Positions 1-5,021 of a stretch of 8,971 nucleotides of DNA are shown in pieces. A model generated the notes under the pieces. That model saw only the letters and a list, made by a program, of their open reading frames with translations. It was not told the origin of the DNA and did not search any database. The stretch covers positions 1 to 8,971 of the forward strand of contig NZ_JACIYL010000104.1 in assembly GCF_014359955.1 (NCBI RefSeq), given 5' to 3'. The position numbers and the translations under genes were made by a program. The DNA comes from Thermogutta sp. (GTDB lineage Bacteria > Planctomycetota > Planctomycetia > Pirellulales > Thermoguttaceae). Numbering within the stretch: position 1 is the stretch's first letter; each line of letters begins with the position of its first letter.

Positions 1-1
1 G

Positions 2-703
2 TTTGAAGTCCTGCGCCAGGGAAAATGGGTAGAACTTGTCAGAGAGCCGGGATATCCGGCGGGCCTTAACCACTGGATGACGCTGGATTTGACGCAGCTG
101 CTGCAAAAAGGTGACCGGACACTCCGCCTGAAAACAAATATGGACCTGTATTGGGATCGGATTTTCCTTGCCGCAACGCGCGAGGGCAGAATCCAGCAAT
201 GGGAGATTCATCCCAGCACCGCAAATCTGACATACCGTGGCTTTCCGAGGGAGTACACGCCGGACGGCAAGCAACCCGCTCTCTTAGACTATGAAAGTGT
301 AGATCTTACTTTTCCATGGAAGTGCATGCCAGGATATTACACCCGATTTGGTGACGTGACAGAACTCGTTACTCAGCGTGACGATGCATTTGTCATCATG
401 GGGCCCGGCGAAGAATTGACGCTGCAATTCAACGTTCGCGAACTGTCCGAACCACCCCCGGGTTACATCCGCTCCTGGATCCTGAAAACTGACAGTTTTT
501 GCAAAGACATGGATCTTCACACTGCGGCGGGAGACCGAGTGGAACCTCTTCCATTCCATGAAATGCGATCCTATCCGTATAGCCCGCCGGAGAAGTTTCC
601 TGAAACACCGGCCACAATCAAAGCGCGAGAGGTTTACAACACTCGGTGGATGGGGGCGCGCAATGAACACTCGTTAGATTCTATTGCCTGGAATGAAAGA
701 TAA
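2..703 (+). CDS. C-terminal part of a probable FG-GAP/ASPIC-UnbV-type exported protein (5' end outside the window)
   Basis: The frame is open from base 2, so the ATG at 77 is probably internal and the gene starts upstream of the window; 233 codons are visible. The visible part has no transmembrane segment and no catalytic motif. It begins with a probable beta-sandwich stretch (WVELVREPGYPAGLNHW, then LRLKTNMDLYWDRIFLA). It continues with GYYTRFGDVTELV, DDAFVIMGPGEELTLQF and a Pro-rich tail with MRSYPYSPPEKFPETP. From memory, this order (YYTRFGDV, FVIMGPGEE, a KTDSFCKDMD-like segment, then PLPFHEM..YPY) recurs at the C-terminus of large secreted proteins carrying FG-GAP/VCBS repeats, ASPIC/UnbV and sometimes TPRs. 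The diagnostic repeats themselves would lie upstream and are not visible, so the family call is moderate. It is convergent with the minus-strand cluster and need not belong to it. Function is unknown; a structural or binding role at the cell envelope is plausible. Confidence 0.6.
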   Translation, partial: FEVLRQGKWVELVREPGYPAGLNHWMTLDLTQLLQKGDRTLRLKTNMDLYWDRIFLAATREGRIQQWEIHPSTANLTYRGFPREYTPDGKQPALLDYESVDLTFPWKCMPGYYTRFGDVTELVTQRDDAFVIMGPGEELTLQFNVRELSEPPPGYIRSWILKTDSFCKDMDLHTAAGDRVEPLPFHEMRSYPYSPPEKFPETPATIKAREVYNTRWMGARNEHSLDSIAWNER

Positions 704-875
704 CGGCAAGACGACGAACCAGCGCAACACCGTTACATTCATAGAATTGGCAGGTGACAGCTTTTACGCCCCGCTGCCAGACGGGCACAGGTATGGCCTT
801 TTCCGATGAACTTTCAGGCTCGATGGTTGAAGACAGGAATCATCTCGACCTCGGCCTTAGCTTCTAACAGCCGAT
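704..875. other. Convergent intergenic region with weak inverted repeats
   Basis: This non-coding stretch separates two convergent genes, where transcription should end from both sides. Two imperfect hairpin candidates are visible: TGGCAG (748-753) with CTGCCA (774-779) across a 20-nt loop, and TCGGC (851-855) with GCCGA (870-874) across a 14-nt loop. Neither is followed by a clear T-run on either strand, so neither is a convincing intrinsic terminator. I see no small ORF with a ribosome binding site here. Confidence 0.3.
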
Positions 876-2183
876 CTACTGTGGCATCTGCGATTCCGGG
901 ATGAGTTTCCCGCTTCGAATAATCCCAGGAACCACCCGGCATTTATTCGCGTTGACCTTGTCCCATTCGATCGTGCCAAAAATACCACGATATGGTGAAA
1001 GCGCGATCAGGTGTTTGTAAATGTCAACGCGGTCTATGTTATCGTGTTCCCCCTGTACTGACCGAGCAATAGCATCTACAAGCATGCGGACCGCATCGTA
1101 GGTCAACAGCACTGCATAGTCCGGCTCAACACCGAATTCTTTCCGGAACGCCTCCACGAAATCGTGCGACGTTTGACTGTCGTTTGGAATAAGGCACGGA
1201 CAAATGATTCCCTCCGCTTGCTGGCCGAGCGATTTAACAACATTCACGCGCGAACCACGCGCGTCGCAGAGAATGTGCACGTTCGAGTTACGACAACGGA
1301 TCTCGCGGACAATGGCAACAAGAAGTGACTGCGGGGCACTCACTACCAGCCAGTCGGGTGATTTCCCCAGCGATTCCCCCACTGCTTCTTTCACGGCTTG
1401 CTCCTCGTGTGGAACAAGAATAACCGAATTAACCGGGCAGCCAAAATGGAGGAGCCACTTGTTTAACTCACGCCAGAACCACTGAGAATCATGGTCACTC
1501 CCTAAAAGGACCGCAACTCGTTGCGGACGACCGGCAACGATTCGACGAGCCAGAATTGGAGCGATGAGGTGGTCCCCCGGGGCCAGCGCGAAGATCCACG
1601 GCACGCCTGCCAAATTGGTCGTCTTGTCAGTGGCTACCGGCGAAAGCAGAGGCAAATGTGCCTTGGCGACGATCGTTTCGGCGAGATGAGTGGTTTCGCC
1701 GTCTGTTCCGCCGATGACCCCGGCAACATTTTCCTGAAAAATGAGTTGTGCAAGGGCGGAGGCTCCGTCCGACCATGGAGAACCCTTGACGAGGGGAACC
1801 AGCCGGCACGGCGGAAGCCTGTCGCGCAGCTCTCTGGCTGCATCAGTGAGACTTCGTTGAGCCGCCCACCATAGACTGGCTGTTCCCAGATCATCGATTC
1901 CCGAGGGACCGAAATATCCGATAATGACCTCTTTCTTTGTCGCCATCACCGAACCACGAAGGAGCGGCGTGGCATTCTCCGGATCCCGGAGCTCAAAAAA
2001 AGGATGGATTGATCGCTCAAACGGATAAACAATTCCGTTATCCGGGCCGTCCGCAATAAGCTCAGCGGTTGGGGTTTCCCAAGCGGTCAATATTCCCACA
2101 ATCGCGAAAAAAATCACGCACGCTCTGCCCATAAATTTGGACAAGCGTGGTCTTATGGGCGCGGAGTATAACAACTGTCGCAT
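876..2183 (-). CDS. Periplasmic ligand-binding protein, branched-chain amino-acid type, diverged paralogue (orphan SBP 2)
   Basis: The product has 435 residues. The N-terminus has a basic stretch followed by a hydrophobic run (ACVIFFAIVGILTAW, residues 21-35), read as a signal peptide or anchor. Residues about 86-425 look like a type I periplasmic binding fold (Peripla_BP_6/LivJ-like): VIIGYFGP opens the first lobe, then VIGGTDGETTHLAE near 156-169, LPLLSPVAT, RVAVLLGS, QQAEGIICP near 321-329, and FRKEFGVEPDY...TYDAVRMLVDAI near 346-372. It matches the upstream gene product along its length, including the pre-domain PF.R segment, so the two are tandem paralogues. This copy is shorter and less typical. 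No ABC permease or ATPase is adjacent, so import is not supported; ligand sensing or delivery to a partner is the alternative. No good Shine-Dalgarno precedes the first ATG or the in-frame ATG at residue 18 (2130-2132), so the start is uncertain; either keeps the hydrophobic segment. It is the last gene of the minus-strand block, 39 bp after its paralogue. Confidence 0.8.
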   Translation of the reverse strand: MRQLLYSAPIRPRLSKFMGRACVIFFAIVGILTAWETPTAELIADGPDNGIVYPFERSIHPFFELRDPENATPLLRGSVMATKKEVIIGYFGPSGIDDLGTASLWWAAQRSLTDAARELRDRLPPCRLVPLVKGSPWSDGASALAQLIFQENVAGVIGGTDGETTHLAETIVAKAHLPLLSPVATDKTTNLAGVPWIFALAPGDHLIAPILARRIVAGRPQRVAVLLGSDHDSQWFWRELNKWLLHFGCPVNSVILVPHEEQAVKEAVGESLGKSPDWLVVSAPQSLLVAIVREIRCRNSNVHILCDARGSRVNVVKSLGQQAEGIICPCLIPNDSQTSHDFVEAFRKEFGVEPDYAVLLTYDAVRMLVDAIARSVQGEHDNIDRVDIYKHLIALSPYRGIFGTIEWDKVNANKCRVVPGIIRSGKLIPESQMPQ

Positions 2184-2222
2184 GGGAACCGGTGGTCGCA
2201 GCCGCCAAGTCTTAATCGAGAG

Positions 2223-3716
2223 TTAATTTTGTGAAACCTGAACACACCGAGCGGGCACCTCTTTCGGAAGGCCAAGGTCTTCTCTGGAGTAAAACTTCCA
2301 CTCATTGTTTTCTCGGACCGCAAGATAAGCATCACTTGCCCGGTCTAAAACCGCCGTCAGCATTATATCGCCGGTAACCCCATGCCACGGATCGCGCCGC
2401 GTGGCCAGTACATCCCGTATCTTGGCGCGATTAAGCCCGGCGAGCTGGATTGCCCAAATCAATAGCTGAGTTCCATCGTAGGCATGCGCGGCATACGTTT
2501 CCGGCTCACAGCCGAATCGTGCCTTAAATTTCTGGCGAAATTCTTCCAGTCGGGAGTCATTTCGCGCGGGGTTCCATGGCGAAGCACAAACCACGCCTTC
2601 TGCATTTTGACCGGCGATTTTCACGAAATCGTCCAGCAGACAGCGATCGCATGCAAAGAAGGGTTGCTTCATGCCCATCTCGCGCATCTGGTTGAGGATG
2701 CGGGCACCATCTTCAGCGTCACCCCAATGGACAATCGCTTCCACCTGGGCGTCCGCCAGGCGCTGCAGCTCTAAAGAAAAATCCTGCTGCCCCACAAAGT
2801 AAGCCATTTCGATCGGAACAGGCCGTTCCAGGCGACGGCTCGCATCCCGAAATTCCCGCACTCCGAAGCGGCCATAGCGGTTGCTCGCTCGGATGATGCC
2901 CACCCGATTGAGCCCCAGCTTCTTATAGATATAATCCGCCAGAAGATAGCACTGACGCCGATCATCCGCAATAACCCGAATAACCCATGGAATATTCGTT
3001 TCGATAAATGTCGGATCGGTGTCGCCCGTGTTGATCACCGGGATTTCAGCTTTCAAAGCGACTCGAATCGCAATGTGACTGTTCGCTCCGTCAATCGTAC
3101 CGATAATTGCCCAGACATTCTCTTTGTAGGCCAGGCGGATGATCTCATCTCCGGAAGATCCCCACAGGCCGTTATCATTACGCACGACCAGCTCAAACGG
3201 GATTTTACGCCGCCAGTACCCTCCTGCGGCATTCGCTTCCTCGATGGCAAGCTGGCAGCCGCGGAGCATCATCTTCCCGAGGTTCTCCTCATGACTTTTT
3301 CCGCCGGTTGCCACCGATACGGTCGGTTCAATAGGGCCTAAAAAACCGATCTTTACTGTGTCAACATGTGTTGGTTCAGGAATACCTCGCCCGGGCCCGG
3401 TGTATTCCATCTGTGTGAGAAAATGTCTTTTAAACGGCTGAGTCAGCCGTCCGAACGGATCCAACTCTTTAGGTGTATCTGCGTAAACCGGGTCAATGCG
3501 CAAGGGGAGTTGCGGCACCTTATAGGGCCCCGCCTGATTGATTCGTTCGAGGATGCTCAGTGTGTACTCATCAACGGGAAACGGGAATTTCTCCGGATTT
3601 GCAGAGGTTCGACTGGCCGTCCCCACTGTGGGACCAGAATCCGCAGCCACAGCAGCGCCTGTATAAAATGGCACCACAATGAGCAGCAACGCCACAACAG
3701 CAGTAAGCCGATACAT
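2223..3716 (-). CDS. Periplasmic ligand-binding protein, branched-chain amino-acid type (orphan SBP 1)
   Basis: The product has 497 residues. A clear signal peptide (residues 1-25, hydrophobic AVVALLLIVV, cleavage after AVAA) sends it to the periplasm. Residues about 26-119 are a Pro-rich extension unusual for the family, with repeated PF motifs (DPFGRLTQPFKRHF). Residues about 120-480 form the type I binding fold: TVKIGFLGPIE, GCQLAIEEANAAGGY, LAYKENVWAIIGTIDGANSH (about 195-214), IPVINTGDTDPTF, RVGIIRASNRYGRFG, QNAEGVVCASPW (about 370-381) and TYAAHAYDGTQLLIWAI (407-423). The last motif is typical of LivJ/Peripla_BP_6 proteins, which bind amino acids, amides or aromatic acids. It has a CDRC pair (C356, C359) that is not a haem motif. 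The ATG follows a good GAGGG box. No transporter partners are encoded nearby; the neighbours are a lone propeller and a multihaem cytochrome, so I infer a sensing or docking role rather than simple uptake. The ligand cannot be told. Confidence 0.88.
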   Translation of the reverse strand: MYRLTAVVALLLIVVPFYTGAAVAADSGPTVGTASRTSANPEKFPFPVDEYTLSILERINQAGPYKVPQLPLRIDPVYADTPKELDPFGRLTQPFKRHFLTQMEYTGPGRGIPEPTHVDTVKIGFLGPIEPTVSVATGGKSHEENLGKMMLRGCQLAIEEANAAGGYWRRKIPFELVVRNDNGLWGSSGDEIIRLAYKENVWAIIGTIDGANSHIAIRVALKAEIPVINTGDTDPTFIETNIPWVIRVIADDRRQCYLLADYIYKKLGLNRVGIIRASNRYGRFGVREFRDASRRLERPVPIEMAYFVGQQDFSLELQRLADAQVEAIVHWGDAEDGARILNQMREMGMKQPFFACDRCLLDDFVKIAGQNAEGVVCASPWNPARNDSRLEEFRQKFKARFGCEPETYAAHAYDGTQLLIWAIQLAGLNRAKIRDVLATRRDPWHGVTGDIMLTAVLDRASDAYLAVRENNEWKFYSREDLGLPKEVPARCVQVSQN

Positions 3717-3723
3717 AGCTCAA

Positions 3724-3728
3724 CCCTC
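3724..3728 (-). promoter_or_regulatory. Shine-Dalgarno of orphan SBP 1
   Basis: On the minus strand GAGGG lies 7 nt before the ATG at 3716-3714. It supports that start and contrasts with the paralogous gene downstream, which has no recognisable site. Confidence 0.65.
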
Positions 3729-3761
3729 GCCAAACTGTTTATCGATTGGTACAGATTCACA

Positions 3762-4997
3762 CTACTTTTTGCCTTCCGCGTTTATTTTATCGAGCCATTC
3801 GGGATGTCGTTTCACTCCCGGGTAGTAACCCCGGCCAATACCATGCGAAAGTCCCTTCGCGGTTCCGACCCATACATCATCGCCATCAAAGTCCATCGCG
3901 ATAATGAAGTTATGGGCGATACTCGTTTTGAGAGGAACTTCCTTGATTTTTCGTCCCTGGCGGAAGACCTCCGCGCGGCCCGCCGGGTCATCCCCGTTGC
4001 GATAATACGAGACGTAAGTATCGGTAGCGTAGTCAGCAACGACGCCAAGTCCCTTGTCGGTGCACATCCAGCATTCCTGAGCGGATCGGGCCCGAAGGGC
4101 GTTGGTAAAGTCGCTGGGAATTCCAGTTTCGTGGGCATAAAAACCCCGCCAGTATCGACCGTCGTAGCGACACTGACCGAAATAGGTCGAGATCCACAGC
4201 GCTCCGCCAACGTAGTTGGCCGCGGTCGTAATGACATGTATGATTCCGTCATCCCGGAAGAGGTCAATCTCCATCTCCCGATCGGGATCGAGATAGACCT
4301 TCCACCTTTCGGTCGGCACGTCAAATTCGAGGCAGCCGCTTCCCCACACGGCAAGGAAAATCTTATTCACCTCGGGCGAGTAAAAGACGTTATAGTTCCA
4401 GATTTCCTCCATCGGCGCGTTTTTCTCGGTGAAAATCGTCCATTCTTTCGTTGTTGTATTGTAGCGGCTCGCCCCGGCAGTAGTCGCGCACCACACGTTA
4501 TCGTGTTCTACTGCTATTCCATAGACGACATTATTGACCAGTCCACTGTTCAATTGATGAAAATGATCAAAACGCCCCCCGGAGAGGCGAGCCACACCGC
4601 CGCCGAAAAGCGCCAACCACACGTCGCCGGTTTTGGGGTCGACGTCAATCCCGGTTACCGCCCGCCAAGGAAGGCCGTCTTTCTCCTTCCACACAGTGAA
4701 TTTCCGTGTCTTCTTGTCGTAACACGCCAGACCGTCTTCCGTTCCCACCCAAACCTTCTCGCCTGCACAGCGCACTGCGAAAATGTGATCGTTGGGTAGT
4801 CCATCCTCTTCTGTAAAGTTTTCCCACTCCGTGTAAACATACGGTAAATCGTCGTCCGTAACGTTATCCACGCTTTGACCAAAGGCCAGCTTGGGCAGCT
4901 GGGCATTCGGGGCTTTCTCCCCAGAGGCGGTCTCAGCCCATGCTGAGCCGATCGCGAGTAACGATATCATTACCCATAGAAATTCGGCGCGCCACAT
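3762..4997 (-). CDS. Secreted regulator-type beta-propeller protein (Reg_prop-like) without kinase
   Basis: I chose the second in-frame ATG (4997-4995, 411 residues) because GGGAG lies 5 nt before it; the upstream ATG at 5009-5007 adds four residues (MGAS) and has AAAGG directly abutting it. The signal peptide is WRAEFLWVMISLLAIGSAWA with cleavage before ETASG. The body is a series of blades: WENFTEEDGLPNDHIFAV...VWVGTEDGLACYD, FTVWKEKDGLPWRAVTGI...VWLALFGGGVARL, FDHFHQLNSGLVNNVVYGI...VWCATTAGASRYN, then weaker blades and a final IAMDFDGDDVWVGTAKGLSHG. The DGLP...I..I...VWvGT.dGl pattern is that of two-component regulator propeller repeats (PF07494), normally the periplasmic sensor part of hybrid histidine kinases. 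There is no transmembrane helix, Y_Y_Y domain or kinase after the propeller; the protein ends in a basic tail (INAEGKK). It sits 24 bp after the cytochrome gene. It is probably a periplasmic interaction or ligand-binding module; partner unknown. Confidence 0.82.
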   Translation of the reverse strand: MWRAEFLWVMISLLAIGSAWAETASGEKAPNAQLPKLAFGQSVDNVTDDDLPYVYTEWENFTEEDGLPNDHIFAVRCAGEKVWVGTEDGLACYDKKTRKFTVWKEKDGLPWRAVTGIDVDPKTGDVWLALFGGGVARLSGGRFDHFHQLNSGLVNNVVYGIAVEHDNVWCATTAGASRYNTTTKEWTIFTEKNAPMEEIWNYNVFYSPEVNKIFLAVWGSGCLEFDVPTERWKVYLDPDREMEIDLFRDDGIIHVITTAANYVGGALWISTYFGQCRYDGRYWRGFYAHETGIPSDFTNALRARSAQECWMCTDKGLGVVADYATDTYVSYYRNGDDPAGRAEVFRQGRKIKEVPLKTSIAHNFIIAMDFDGDDVWVGTAKGLSHGIGRGYYPGVKRHPEWLDKINAEGKK

Positions 4998-5002
4998 ACT
5001 CG

Positions 5003-5007
5003 CTCCC
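5003..5007 (-). promoter_or_regulatory. Shine-Dalgarno that favours the second ATG of the propeller gene
   Basis: On the minus strand GGGAG is followed by 5 nt and then ATG (4997-4995). The box overlaps the upstream in-frame ATG at 5009-5007, so initiation at both is unlikely and the shorter form is preferred. Confidence 0.5.
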
Positions 5008-5021
5008 ATCCTTTCAATGAT

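Noticed and set aside
748..779. Hairpin TGGCAG/CTGCCA as an intrinsic terminator
   Set aside because: The stem is 6 bp with a 20-nt loop and no T-run on either strand; it could easily be chance.
2577..2662. CDRC in SBP 1 as a haem or metal site
   Set aside because: There is no His after the second Cys for c-type haem, and the paralogue has only the first Cys. A disulphide or chance is simpler.
876..3716. A branched-chain amino-acid ABC importer operon
   Set aside because: Only binding proteins are present. No permease or ATPase lies on either side within the window, so an importer cannot be claimed.
3366..4799. A 477-codon open frame on the plus strand, antisense to the propeller gene and the start of SBP 1
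   Set aside because: Its translation shows no recognisable domain, signal peptide or ribosome site, while the minus strand of the same stretch encodes two clear families. Its length probably reflects codon bias of the real genes.
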